A stretch of 29,158 bases of DNA from Ruminococcaceae bacterium UBA1213 (GCA_002309275.1 DBXL01000022.1:1-29158), one strand, 5' to 3'. Shown: positions 6,709-14,974, numbered from the stretch's first letter. Notes: generated from the letters alone by a model not told the origin. Made by a program: numbers and translations.

Positions 6709-7980
6709 ATGGGAAAAATAAGGATAAAGAACAGCAGATTCTTGGGAACGGTATCCATGCCGCCGTCAAAGAGTGCAGCTCACAGGGCGATTATATGTGC
6801 CGCACTCGCAAAAGGCAAAAGTGAGATATTTCCGGTAGATTTTTCAAATGATATAAAGGCGACAATAGAGTGTATGAAATCTGTCGGAGCGGAGATAGAG
6901 TTTGATGGAAAGACTCTGACTGTTGACGGCACCAATACTTTAAAAAAGAAAAATGTATCTTTGGATTGCGGAGAAAGTGGTTCGACACTGAGATTTTTAA
7001 TTCCGGTGTGTGCAGCAGGGGGAGTGAATGCGGTATTTTCGGGACACGGAAAACTGCCTGAAAGACCGATAGGCATTTATTTGGATTGTCTGCCAAAAAA
7101 GAATGTCCGGTGCAGAACAGAGGGCGGGTTGCCGCTTGAAATATCGGGACAGCTTGAAAGCGGTATTTATGAGATTGCAGGGAATGTCAGTTCTCAGTTT
7201 ATTACGGGATTGCTTTTAGCACTGCCTCTGCTTGAAGGTGACAGTGAAATAATTCTGACAACGGCATTGCAGTCATCTTCCTATATAGATATGACAACGG
7301 ATATAATGCATGAATTCGGGGTTGATGTGGAAAGGACTGCAGCAGGCTGGAAAATATCCGGCAAACAAAGCTATGAGCCGAAGGAATTCAAAGTGGAGGG
7401 CGACTGGTCACAGGCAGCATTTTTTATGACGGCAGCGGCACTCGGCGGAAAGATAGCAATAGATAATCTTGATGTCAATTCACGTCAGGGTGATAAAGAG
7501 TGCATGGAGATATATAGGAAGTTTGGTGCAGATATAAAGGAGAGTAAAGGAAATATTATAATAGAAAAAAACAAGCTTTCCGGAATTGAGATAAATGCGG
7601 AAAATATACCCGATATGGTACCGGCACTGGCAGTTACAGCGGCATTGGCAGAAGGTGTAACAGTGATAAAGGGAGCTGAAAGGCTGAGAATAAAGGAATG
7701 TGACAGACTTGCCGCTATGGCAGACGGTTTGTCAAAGCTTGGTGCGGAAATAAAGGAAACAAAAGACGGCTTGATTATCAAAGGAGCAAAAGCCCTGCAT
7801 GGCGGAGAAGTGGAGGGATACAATGACCATAGAATCGTAATGTCACTTGCAGTGGCAGGCGCTTTTGCAGACGGAGATGTTATTATATCTGATATGGAAA
7901 GTATCAGTAAATCATATCCGGGATTTTTTGAGGATTACAGGAAATTGGGAGGAATTGCAGATGTCTGTATGGGGAAATGA
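6709..7980 (+). CDS. aroA: 3-phosphoshikimate 1-carboxyvinyltransferase (EPSP synthase)
   Basis: 423 aa, normal length. It catalyses the sixth step of the shikimate pathway, joining shikimate 3-phosphate and phosphoenolpyruvate. Recognisable family motifs: PPSKSAAHRAIICAALA near the N-terminus, LDCGESGSTLRFLIPV (phosphoenolpyruvate-binding loop), SSQFITGLLLALPL, and near the C-terminus RIKECDRLAAMADGLSKLGA and YNDHRIVMSLAVAG. AAGGAAG lies about 9 nt before the ATG. It is first in an operon; aroC begins inside its last 20 bases. Confidence 0.97.
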   Translation: MGKIRIKNSRFLGTVSMPPSKSAAHRAIICAALAKGKSEIFPVDFSNDIKATIECMKSVGAEIEFDGKTLTVDGTNTLKKKNVSLDCGESGSTLRFLIPVCAAGGVNAVFSGHGKLPERPIGIYLDCLPKKNVRCRTEGGLPLEISGQLESGIYEIAGNVSSQFITGLLLALPLLEGDSEIILTTALQSSSYIDMTTDIMHEFGVDVERTAAGWKISGKQSYEPKEFKVEGDWSQAAFFMTAAALGGKIAIDNLDVNSRQGDKECMEIYRKFGADIKESKGNIIIEKNKLSGIEINAENIPDMVPALAVTAALAEGVTVIKGAERLRIKECDRLAAMADGLSKLGAEIKETKDGLIIKGAKALHGGEVEGYNDHRIVMSLAVAGAFADGDVIISDMESISKSYPGFFEDYRKLGGIADVCMGK

Positions 7981-9046
7981 TATAAAAATATCAATATTCG
8001 GTGAAAGTCATGGAAATGGCATAGGAGTAGTAATAGACGGATTGCCTTCAGGTGAAAAGCTGGATTTAGAGGGGATATATTTGCAGATGGGCAGACGTGC
8101 ACCGGGAAAGGATAAAGCAGCTACACCCAGACTGGAAAAAGATTTTCCCGAAATACTTTCAGGCGTACTGAATGATACGACAACAGGCACGCCGTTATGT
8201 GCAGTGATAAGGAATACGAATACACGTTCACAGGATTATGGAAATGTAATGGCGAATCCCAGACCGGCACATGGAGATTATACGGGATATGTAAGATATA
8301 ATGGCTTTAATGATATAAGAGGCGGAGGGCATTTCTCCGGCAGACTGACAGCACCGCTTGTGTTTGCAGGTTCGGTGTGCCGTCAGATACTGGAGAAAAG
8401 AGGAATCAGAATAGCGGCTCATATATCTTCGATAGGAAGCATTGAAGACAGGAGATTTAATCCTGTAGATATTCCCGAAGAATTGACGGACAGGCTTTCA
8501 AAGGCTGTATTTGGCTTGATAGATGAAAGCAGAGAAAAAGAAATGCGTGAATTGATAGAGGAATGCAGAATGTCACAGGACAGCATAGGGGGGACAATAG
8601 AATGTGCCGTCACAGGAATGCCTGTAGGTGCAGGCTCGCCGATGTTTGACGGAGTGGAAAATGCAGTTTCATCAATAGTATTTGGCATACCGGCGGTAAA
8701 GGGAATAGAATTTGGTTCAGGCTTTGAGGGAGCAAAACTGAGAGGAAGTCAGAACAATGACGCATTTTACTATGACGGTGACAAAGTAAAGACAAGAACC
8801 AATCATCATGGCGGCATACTGGGGGGCATTACATCAGGTATGCCAATAATATTCAGAGTTGCCGTGAAGCCTACGCCGTCGATTTCACAAAAGCAGGATA
8901 CCGTTGATTTGAAGGAACATAAGGACAGCGTGCTGGAGATACACGGCAGGCATGATCCTTGTATAGTAGTAAGGGCAGTGCCTGTTATAGAGGCAGCGGC
9001 TGCACTTGCTATGATAAACATACTTTCGGAGGTACATAAATTATGA
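7961..9046 (+). CDS. aroC: Chorismate synthase
   Basis: 361 aa. It converts EPSP to chorismate using reduced FMN. Family motifs: FGESHGNGIGVVIDGLPSG, GRRAPGKDKAATPRLEKD, RPAHGDYTGYVRYNGFNDIRGGGHFSGRLTA and, near the end, GRHDPCIVVRAVPVIEAA. The frame stays open 114 nt upstream inside aroA, but the ATG at 7961 has GGGAGGA 7 nt before it and gives the conserved N-terminus, so it overlaps aroA by 20 nt. The stop overlaps the pheA start in an ATGA. Both features point to translational coupling. Confidence 0.97.
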   Translation: MSVWGNDIKISIFGESHGNGIGVVIDGLPSGEKLDLEGIYLQMGRRAPGKDKAATPRLEKDFPEILSGVLNDTTTGTPLCAVIRNTNTRSQDYGNVMANPRPAHGDYTGYVRYNGFNDIRGGGHFSGRLTAPLVFAGSVCRQILEKRGIRIAAHISSIGSIEDRRFNPVDIPEELTDRLSKAVFGLIDESREKEMRELIEECRMSQDSIGGTIECAVTGMPVGAGSPMFDGVENAVSSIVFGIPAVKGIEFGSGFEGAKLRGSQNNDAFYYDGDKVKTRTNHHGGILGGITSGMPIIFRVAVKPTPSISQKQDTVDLKEHKDSVLEIHGRHDPCIVVRAVPVIEAAAALAMINILSEVHKL

Positions 9047-10179
9047 GTTTAAAGCCAATCAGAGAAGAAATAGATAAGATAGATGAGCAGTTATCAGAAT
9101 TATTTGTAAGGAGAATGGAGTGTTCGAGGAAAGTTGCGGAGTATAAGATAGAACACGGTCTTGAAGTGGTGAACAGGGAAAGGGAAGAGGCAGTGCTTGA
9201 CAATGCAGCGGAAAAGGCAGGTATTTATGGTGGTTCTGCAAGACAGCTGTATGCAACTATACTGGAACTGAGCAGAGCATTGCAGTATGATATTACAGGC
9301 GGCGGAAATGCATTGAAGAATGAGATATATGCATCTGAGAGGGCTATTCCAAGAGAGGAAAATGTAAAAGTGGCGTGTTTTGGGGTAGCGGGTACATATG
9401 CCAATCAGGCAAGTGTCAAAGCGTTTCCGAATGGCAGAATTAATTTTTGTTCGACATTTCATGACGTATTTTCGGCAATATGCAGCGGTGAAGCGGAATT
9501 TGGAGTAGTGCCTATTGAGAACAGTTCAGCAGGTTCTGTTACAGAAGTGTATGACCTTATGCTGAAATACAGATTATATATATCAATGGCGATAGATATA
9601 CCGGTGAATCATGTTTTAGCGGCAAAAAAAGGTGTTTCTTTGACGGATATAAGAAAGGTGTATTCACATCAGCAGGCATTATACCAGTGTTCATATTTTT
9701 TCAGAAATTACAGAAATGTGACTGCACAGACGTATATAAGTACAGCGGCAGCGGCAAAAATGGTATCTGAAAGCGATGACATGACACTGGGGGCAATATG
9801 CTCGGAGGAAGCGGCACAGGAGTATGGACTGGATATAATTCTTCGTGGTTTCCAGAATAATCCCAATAATAAGACAAGATTCATTGTCGTATCGAAGAAG
9901 ATGTATATTTCGGAAAATTCGGGAAAAATAAGTTTGTGTTTTTCTCTTCCGCATAAAACAGGTTCATTGTACAGTGTGCTTTGCAGATTTGCGGTAAACG
10001 GACTTAATCTTACCAAGATAGAGTCAAGACCTATTTCGGGAACAGATTTTGAATATCTTTTTTATCTGGACTTTACCGGAAACATCAATGACAAGAACAC
10101 GTTAAAATTAATATGTGCATTGTCGGAGGAGCTGACAGAGTTTTCATTTTTGGGAAACTTTGAAGAAATTATATATTAA
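9043..10179 (+). CDS. pheA: Bifunctional chorismate mutase / prephenate dehydratase
   Basis: 378-aa P-protein that commits chorismate to phenylalanine. Domains in order: AroQ-type chorismate mutase (aa 1 to about 85, starting LKPIREEIDKIDEQL); prephenate dehydratase (about 107-290) with PIENSSAGSV and the catalytic Thr-Arg-Phe in NNKTRF; C-terminal ACT domain (about 300-378) with the phenylalanine-binding ESRP motif (KIESRPISG), so feedback inhibition is likely. It overlaps aroC by 4 nt. Its stop codon merges into the AAGGGGA ribosome site of the next gene, extending the operon. Confidence 0.97.
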   Translation: MSLKPIREEIDKIDEQLSELFVRRMECSRKVAEYKIEHGLEVVNREREEAVLDNAAEKAGIYGGSARQLYATILELSRALQYDITGGGNALKNEIYASERAIPREENVKVACFGVAGTYANQASVKAFPNGRINFCSTFHDVFSAICSGEAEFGVVPIENSSAGSVTEVYDLMLKYRLYISMAIDIPVNHVLAAKKGVSLTDIRKVYSHQQALYQCSYFFRNYRNVTAQTYISTAAAAKMVSESDDMTLGAICSEEAAQEYGLDIILRGFQNNPNNKTRFIVVSKKMYISENSGKISLCFSLPHKTGSLYSVLCRFAVNGLNLTKIESRPISGTDFEYLFYLDFTGNINDKNTLKLICALSEELTEFSFLGNFEEIIY

Positions 10180-10191
10180 GGGGAAAAGATT

Positions 10192-10452
10192 ATGAAACTC
10201 AATAAGAATTTTCTTGTCCACAAGACAAAAAAGGAAGTAATAGTAGTACCTTCAGGAAAAGCGGAGTTTTCAGGGGTAATCAATGGAAATGAAACTTTTG
10301 GAGTCATTCTTGATTTTCTTAAGAAAGACATCACGGAAGATAAGATAATAGCAGAAATGCAAAAGATGTACAGTGATGATAATGGGCAGATAGAAAAAGA
10401 TGTAAAAATGACGGTAAGCAAGCTTAAAGAAATCGGTGCGATAGATGACTGA
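10192..10452 (+). CDS. PqqD-like protein (RiPP recognition element fold)
   Basis: 86 aa. The order of a short beta-rich N-terminus (NFLVHKTKKEVIVVPSGKAEFSG), the segment INGNETFGVILDFLKK and an acidic helical C-terminus (DVKMTVSKLKEIGAID) matches the PqqD family. PqqD domains bind leader peptides of ribosomally made, modified peptides. Here there is no radical SAM enzyme or precursor peptide next to it. It starts 12 nt after pheA with AAGGGGA as ribosome site and overlaps the next gene, a signal-peptidase-like protein, by 8 nt. The two are probably a functional pair; the substrate is unknown. Confidence 0.75.
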   Translation: MKLNKNFLVHKTKKEVIVVPSGKAEFSGVINGNETFGVILDFLKKDITEDKIIAEMQKMYSDDNGQIEKDVKMTVSKLKEIGAIDD

Positions 10453-10885
10453 CAGAATAGTGAATTATGAAGAGTATATAGAGAAAAACGGGAGCCTGAC
10501 ATATACCAATGTAGGGACAAGCATGATGCCACTTTTACGGCAGGGAAAAGACCTTTTTACCATCACAAAGAGGAATGGTGAAAGATGTAAAAAAGGTGAT
10601 GTTGTGCTGTATAAAAAACCGCCTAATAAATATGTACTTCACCGCATAATAGAAGTGCGGGAGAATGACTATGTGATATTGGGGGATAACTGCATTAATA
10701 AAGAATATGGCATAAAAGATAGTGATATTATCGGTATCATGACAGGCTATGTCAGAAACGGCAGGGAACACAGCATATCAGATAAAAGTTACCGGCTGTA
10801 TTCTTTCTGGACAATGAAAACAATGGGAATAAGAATTATGCTGAAAAAGCTTAAATTGAGGATAAAAAAATTTCTGAAACCTTAA
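10445..10885 (+). CDS. S24/S26 family peptidase, signal peptidase I-like (Ser/His type)
   Basis: 146 aa. It contains the signal-peptidase nucleophile box GTSMMPLL (Ser26), KKGDVVLYK, a YVLHRI segment (His66) where bacterial type I peptidases have the general-base Lys, and the later GDNC box. Ser plus His is the pattern of SipW/archaeal S26B enzymes. Unlike a normal signal peptidase there is no transmembrane helix before the catalytic Ser, and the C-terminus is a basic amphipathic stretch (LKKLKLRIKKFLK), so it may sit at the inner membrane face. It overlaps the PqqD-like gene by 8 nt. No terminator is seen before the rpsO promoter. Cleavage of a modified peptide is an inference. Confidence 0.78.
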   Translation: MTDRIVNYEEYIEKNGSLTYTNVGTSMMPLLRQGKDLFTITKRNGERCKKGDVVLYKKPPNKYVLHRIIEVRENDYVILGDNCINKEYGIKDSDIIGIMTGYVRNGREHSISDKSYRLYSFWTMKTMGIRIMLKKLKLRIKKFLKP

Positions 10886-10893
10886 AAAAAATC

Positions 10894-10922
10894 TTTACAA
10901 GTCAAAAATATTGTGATATAAT
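10894..10922 (+). promoter_or_regulatory. Promoter of rpsO-pnp
   Basis: TTTACA (10894-10899), a 17-bp spacer and TATAAT (10917-10922), with TG at 10914-10915. Confidence 0.85.
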
Positions 10923-10928
10923 AATCAG

Positions 10929-11032
10929 CGGTTGATGCCTTTTTCTCGGTTTTCGGGATAAGCCTTTTGGAAATCCACAGCCGATTACTGAGATAGAGGA
11001 TTGATTAAATTTTTATAAAAGGTGGATAAAAA
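10929..11032 (+). promoter_or_regulatory. rpsO leader, possible S15 autoregulatory RNA
   Basis: The predicted transcript has about 100 nt before rpsO. It can form a small stem (TCTCG/CGGGA around a GTTTT loop) and imperfect outer pairing of the AATC..GC near 10921 with GC..GATT near 10983. S15 represses its own mRNA through leader structures in many bacteria, but I do not recognise a known class here. Confidence 0.3.
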
Positions 11033-11296
11033 ATGTTAAAGTCCGAAAAAGAAGCTATTATCAAAGAGTATGCAACCCATGAGGGAGATACAGGTTCTCC
11101 CGAAGTACAGATCGCTATTCTCACCAAGAGAATCAACGACCTTACAGAACACCTCAAGACTCATAAGAAAGATCATCACTCCAGACGTGGTCTTTTCAAA
11201 ATGATTGGTCAGAGAAGAAGTCTTTTGAGCTACCTTATAAAGGTTGATATTGAGCGTTATCGTTCTATTATTGCAAGACTCGGTATCCGTAAGTAA
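11033..11296 (+). CDS. rpsO: 30S ribosomal protein S15
   Basis: 87 aa, the standard length. Conserved features include GDTGSPEVQIAILTKRIN, LTEHLKTHKKDHHSRRGL and the end LGIRK. It binds the central domain of 16S rRNA early in 30S assembly. AAAGGTGG ends about 10 nt before the ATG. It is upstream of pnp as in many bacteria, with a weak hairpin and the pnp leader in between. Confidence 0.98.
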   Translation: MLKSEKEAIIKEYATHEGDTGSPEVQIAILTKRINDLTEHLKTHKKDHHSRRGLFKMIGQRRSLLSYLIKVDIERYRSIIARLGIRK

Positions 11297-11308
11297 AAGA
11301 ATGTTTCG

Positions 11309-11341
11309 GGGCAGTCGGTAAAATTTACAGGCTGCCCTGTT
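11309..11341 (+). terminator. Weak terminator or attenuator after rpsO
   Basis: Outer stem GGGCAG (11309-11314) with CTGCCC (11332-11337) and inner stem GTAAA/TTTAC; the tract after it is only TGTTTG. It probably allows transcription to continue into pnp, for which I see no strong separate promoter. Confidence 0.5.
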
Positions 11342-11356
11342 TGCATTAAATCAAGA

Positions 11357-11432
11357 AGTGGTTTCGGATTTTAGCAGTGAAACGAGAAAATAAATTTTTT
11401 ATTTTTTGGTTTAATTGCTAAGCCGAAACACT
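11357..11432 (+). promoter_or_regulatory. Long hairpin in the pnp leader
   Basis: The leader folds on itself: AGTG/CACT, TTTCGG/CCGAAA, TTAGCA/TGCTAA, AAAC/GTTT and AAAATAAA/TTTATTTT, from 11357-11394 to 11398-11432, with only small bulges. It ends about 19 nt before the GGAGGT ribosome site. In E. coli a comparable pnp leader hairpin is cut by RNase III and lets PNPase repress itself; the same role is likely here but not shown. Confidence 0.7.
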
Positions 11433-11462
11433 CAGAAATAAGTTATTTTTGGAGGTAAAACA

Positions 11463-13640
11463 ATGTTTGAGAATTACAGAGTGTTTGAAACAGATTTTGC
11501 AGGTCGTCCGCTGGTAGTGGAAACAGGAAAGACTACACAGCTTGCAAACGGTGCTTGTATGGTAAGATACGGTGAAACGGTTGTACACGTTGCAGTGACG
11601 GCTGCACCCAAGCCCAGAGAGGGTGTGGATTTTTTCCCGCTGTCAGTTGACTATGAGGAAAAGCAGTATGCACTCGGCAAAATCCCCGGAGGATATGGAA
11701 AAAGAGAAGGCAGACCTTCCGAAAAGGCAATACTTGTATCAAGAGTCATAGACAGACCGATAAGACCTCTTTTCCCGAAGGATATGAGAAATGATGTTTC
11801 GATAGTTTGTACAGTGATGTCGTATGATCCCGACTGTCTGCCTGAGATAGCAGCTATGGTGGGTACTTCCATTGCATTGAGTATATCGGATGTGCCGTGG
11901 AATGGTCCTATATCAGCCGTATCTGTGGGACTTGTTGACGGAGAATTTGTTATCAATCCCACAAAGGAACAGAGAGATGTTTCCAAAATGGCTGTTACGG
12001 TTGCCTCTACCAGTGAACGTATCGCCATGATAGAAGCAGGTGCGGACATAGTGCCTGATGATGTAATGTACAATGGAATTATGGCAGGTCACGAGGCTAA
12101 CCAGAGTATTATTGAATTTATCAAGTCCATACAGGCAGAGATAGGCAAAGCTAAATTTGAATATCCGAGCAATGATCCCGAGCCGGAGATGTTTGAGGCT
12201 ATCAAAGAATTCTCCATTGAGGACATAAAGTTTGCACTTGATACAGATGATAAGCTTATAAGAGAAGAAAGACTGAAGCCTGTATATGAAGCAGTGCATG
12301 AAAAGTTTGATGAAATATATCCCGAACAGGCTGAAAAAATAGATGAATGTCTGTATAAGACACAAAAATATGTAGTAAGACGCTGGCTTTTAGACGAGCA
12401 GAAACGTGTTGACGGCAGAGGAATGGACGAAATGCGTCCTTTGGCATCAGAAGTCGGCATATTGCCGAGGGTGCATGGTTCAGGCTTGTTTACAAGAGGT
12501 CAGACACAGGTTCTGACAGTCACAACGCTTGGACTTGTGAGCGACCAGCAAGTGATGGACGGAATTGATGACCAGACAACAAAGAGATATATACATCATT
12601 ATAATTTCCCGTCATATTCGGTTGGTGAAACAAAGCCGTCAAGAGGTCCGGGCAGACGTGAAATAGGTCACGGTGCATTGGCGGAAAGAGCATTGGTTCC
12701 CGTCATTCCGTCAGCGGAGGAGTTTCCTTATACAATAAGACTTGTTTCAGAAATACTTTCTTCAAACGGTTCTACTTCACAGGGTTCCATATGCGGTTCT
12801 ACACTGTCACTGATGGACGCAGGCGTGCCGATAAAAGCACCCGTTGCAGGTATATCATGCGGACTTATCACAGAGGGTGACCGCTGGATGACGATGGTAG
12901 ATATACAGGGACTGGAAGACTTTTTCGGCGACATGGATTTCAAAGTAGCAGGCACGCATGAGGGCATTACAGCGATACAGATGGACCTGAAAATAAGCGG
13001 ACTTACGCCTGAGATGGTGAAAGAAGCACTTTATAAGACACATAAAGCCCGTGATTATATACTTGATGAAGTCATGCTGAAAGCGATACCGGAGCCGAGA
13101 AAAGAGCTTTCAAAATATGCTCCGAAAATGCTTTCGACAGTGATTCCTGTTGATAAGATAAGAGAGGTTATCGGTTCAGGCGGAAAAGTGATACAGAAGA
13201 TATGTGCAGAATGTGATGTCAAGATAGACATAGAGGAAGATGGACATGTATTTGTAAGCGGACTTGACCTTGATAACTGTAAACATGCTATGGATATAGT
13301 GAATACGATTGTGAATGATCCGGAGCCGGGCGTGATTTACAAGGGAAAAGTAACAAGAATCATGGACTTTGGAGCATTTGTAGAAATAGCTCCGGGAAAA
13401 GAGGGACTCTGTCATATATCACAGCTTGATGTAAAGCGTACAGAGAAAGTAACAGATGTAGTAAATGTAGATGATGTAATAATTGTAAAGGTTACTGAAA
13501 TTGATGACAAAGGCAGAATCAATCTTTCACGCAGAGATGCTTTGATAGAGGTAGAGGGACTCAAGCCCGAAAAGGAAACTACCCCTGCACGCCGTCCCGC
13601 ACCCCGTTCCAATAATTTCCGCAGAAACAATAATCATTGA
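11463..13640 (+). CDS. pnp: Polyribonucleotide nucleotidyltransferase (PNPase)
   Basis: 725 aa. A phosphorolytic 3'-5' exoribonuclease of mRNA decay. Domains in order: first RNase PH-like core (FPLSVDYEEKQYALGKIPGGYGKREGRPSEKAIL), helical linker, second catalytic core (from about aa 310; FPSYSVGETKPSRGPGRREIGHGALAERAL, GSTSQGSICGSTL), KH domain (about 558-617, IGSGGKVIQKI) and S1 RNA-binding domain (about 622-692, GKVTRIMDFGAFVEIAPGKEGLCH). A short basic tail follows. GGAGGT lies 6 nt before the ATG. Expressed from the rpsO promoter through the leader hairpin, and ended by the shared terminator with sigG. Confidence 0.98.
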   Translation: MFENYRVFETDFAGRPLVVETGKTTQLANGACMVRYGETVVHVAVTAAPKPREGVDFFPLSVDYEEKQYALGKIPGGYGKREGRPSEKAILVSRVIDRPIRPLFPKDMRNDVSIVCTVMSYDPDCLPEIAAMVGTSIALSISDVPWNGPISAVSVGLVDGEFVINPTKEQRDVSKMAVTVASTSERIAMIEAGADIVPDDVMYNGIMAGHEANQSIIEFIKSIQAEIGKAKFEYPSNDPEPEMFEAIKEFSIEDIKFALDTDDKLIREERLKPVYEAVHEKFDEIYPEQAEKIDECLYKTQKYVVRRWLLDEQKRVDGRGMDEMRPLASEVGILPRVHGSGLFTRGQTQVLTVTTLGLVSDQQVMDGIDDQTTKRYIHHYNFPSYSVGETKPSRGPGRREIGHGALAERALVPVIPSAEEFPYTIRLVSEILSSNGSTSQGSICGSTLSLMDAGVPIKAPVAGISCGLITEGDRWMTMVDIQGLEDFFGDMDFKVAGTHEGITAIQMDLKISGLTPEMVKEALYKTHKARDYILDEVMLKAIPEPRKELSKYAPKMLSTVIPVDKIREVIGSGGKVIQKICAECDVKIDIEEDGHVFVSGLDLDNCKHAMDIVNTIVNDPEPGVIYKGKVTRIMDFGAFVEIAPGKEGLCHISQLDVKRTEKVTDVVNVDDVIIVKVTEIDDKGRINLSRRDALIEVEGLKPEKETTPARRPAPRSNNFRRNNNH

Positions 13641-13650
13641 TGAATCAAAA

Positions 13651-13690
13651 ACAGTGGTATGAATGAAGTCATACCACTGTTTATTGTATT
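13651..13690. terminator. Bidirectional terminator between pnp and sigG
   Basis: Perfect 12-bp stem ACAGTGGTATGA (13651-13662) with TCATACCACTGT (13669-13680). A T-rich tract follows on the plus strand and TTTTTG on the minus strand. Confidence 0.9.
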
Positions 13691-14463
13691 TCATGCCTTA
13701 TTTTTGAAAGGGCATTTTTTTCAAGTCTTGAAACCTGAGCCTGACTTATTCCGATTTCTTCCGCAACTTCGGTTTGCGTTTTTCCCTTGAAGAAACGCAT
13801 CATAAAAATGGATTTTTCACGTTCATCAAGAGAATTAACGGCTTCCTTGAAAGCGATTTCATTAATCCAGTTTTCACTGCTGTTAAAGTCGCTGAGCTGG
13901 TCTATGACATAGATCGTGTCGTTGTCGTCTGAAAATACAGGCTCATAAATGGAGATGGGTTCAATAATGGCTTCAAGGGCGATAATTACATTTTCTTTGG
14001 GAGTACCAAGGATATTAGCAATTTCTTCCACAGTAGGCTCACGGTTATTCTGAACAGTAAACTGTTCTTTCACATTCATGGCATGATAGGCTGTATCACG
14101 CAGGGAACGACTTACACGAATGGGATTATAATCTCTTAAATATCTTCGTATCTCACCTATTATCATAGGGACACCGTAGGTTGAGAAACATACGTCTTTA
14201 TCGGCATTGAAATTGTCAATGGCTTTTATAAGACCGATACAGCCTACTTGAAAGAGGTCATCGGGATTTTCGCCTCTGCCGTTGAAGCGTTGGACAACAC
14301 TCAGAACTAAACGCAGATTTCCGTTTATCATTTCATCTCTGGCAGATTCAGACTGATGTTTACTGCCGGTGCGGATAATTTTTAGAAGTTCTTTTTTTCT
14401 TTCTTCGGAAAGGACCGGAAGCTTTGCAGTATTGATACCGCATATTTCAACTTTATTGTACAT
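13681..14463 (-). CDS. sigG: RNA polymerase sporulation sigma factor, SigG type
   Basis: 260-aa sigma-70 family factor. The opening NKVEICGINTAKLPVL is characteristic of forespore sigma-G. Region 2 (NGNLRLVLSVVQRFNGRGENPDDLFQVGCIGL with FSTYGVPMIIGEIRRYLRD), region 3 (REPTVEEIANILG) and region 4 (KTQTEVAEEIGISQAQVSRLEKNAL) are complete. It drives late forespore genes such as SASPs, one of which is at 20931-21125. It stands alone here, without sigE/spoIIGA. The ribosome site is a GGGGGT about 10 nt from the ATG. A GTATG resembling a sigma-F/G -35 lies upstream but I see no matching -10. Confidence 0.94.
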   Translation of the reverse strand: MYNKVEICGINTAKLPVLSEERKKELLKIIRTGSKHQSESARDEMINGNLRLVLSVVQRFNGRGENPDDLFQVGCIGLIKAIDNFNADKDVCFSTYGVPMIIGEIRRYLRDYNPIRVSRSLRDTAYHAMNVKEQFTVQNNREPTVEEIANILGTPKENVIIALEAIIEPISIYEPVFSDDNDTIYVIDQLSDFNSSENWINEIAFKEAVNSLDEREKSIFMMRFFKGKTQTEVAEEIGISQAQVSRLEKNALSKIRHEIQ

Positions 14464-14535
14464 TTTGTGAGATACCCCCTGATTTGATTTTCAGATTTAT
14501 TATTGACATACTCAAGGTAAAAAATTCAACAGAAA

Positions 14536-14565
14536 GTCGGCATGTACATTGGAGTACACGCCGAC
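14536..14565 (-). terminator. Terminator of the ferredoxin gene
   Basis: Stem GTCGGC..TGTAC with GTACA..GCCGAC (one A/C mismatch) and a 6-nt loop; on the minus strand it is followed by a moderate T-rich tract. Between it and sigG only about 70 bp of AT-rich sequence remains. Confidence 0.65.
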
Positions 14566-14596
14566 AAAAAGGAGTCACAAAATGTAAAAAAGTGAA

Positions 14597-14767
14597 TTAT
14601 TCTTCGCTGGGAGCACCTACGGGACAAGCATCTGCACAAGCACCGCATGAAAGACAAGCATCTGCATCTATTTCATACTTGCCGTCACCCTCTGCAATAG
14701 CACCAACAGGACATTCTGCTGCACAAGCACCGCATGAAATGCAATCATCTGAAATCTTATAAGCCAT
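14597..14767 (-). CDS. 2[4Fe-4S] bacterial (clostridial) ferredoxin
   Basis: 56 aa, MAYKISDDCISCGAC to CPVGAPSEE. It has two CxxCxxCxxxCP motifs (CISCGACAAECP and CLSCGACADACP), one per half, as in classic clostridial ferredoxin. It carries low-potential electrons for anaerobic metabolism and is a plausible partner for the NfnAB enzyme encoded earlier in the window. AAAGGAGG lies 8 nt before the ATG. It is single, with its own promoter and terminator. The open frame on the opposite strand over this gene is only the low-complexity antisense of the cysteine repeats. Confidence 0.96.
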   Translation of the reverse strand: MAYKISDDCISCGACAAECPVGAIAEGDGKYEIDADACLSCGACADACPVGAPSEE

Positions 14768-14800
14768 ATTATTAACCTCCTTTACAATAAGTCTATCTAT

Positions 14801-14828
14801 ATTGTATCATTTTTGAAAAAAAAATCAA
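14801..14828 (-). promoter_or_regulatory. Promoter of the ferredoxin gene
   Basis: On the minus strand TTGATT (14823-14828), a 16-bp spacer and TACAAT (14801-14806), with an extended -10 TG. Confidence 0.7.
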
Positions 14829-14911
14829 TATACTTTTGACATTTTATTTGTATTCCCGATAAAATATTTTTAGGTATATTTGAACATAATGACAAAAAAT
14901 ACAAAAAGTGG

Positions 14912-14940
14912 TTGAATATAAGATAATAATATGCTATAAT
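14912..14940 (+). promoter_or_regulatory. Promoter of the GH13 gene
   Basis: TTGAAT (14912-14917), a 17-bp spacer and TATAAT (14935-14940), with TG at 14932-14933. Confidence 0.8.
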
Positions 14941-14974
14941 TAGTAAAAATTTTGGAAAAAACGGAGGTTTGATT

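Noticed and set aside
7847..7960. 38-residue upstream extension of aroC
   Set aside because: It lies wholly inside aroA in another frame; the ATG at 7961 has a proper ribosome site and the conserved N-terminus.
14571..14587. GGAG at good spacing before an ATG that is followed at once by TAA
   Set aside because: A start-stop pair on the strand opposite the ferredoxin 3' end, with no gene after it; probably chance.
14484..14762. 92-aa plus-strand frame rich in Ala, Gly and Gln
   Set aside because: It is the antisense of the 56-aa ferredoxin gene on the minus strand, whose cysteine repeats create the low-complexity translation.
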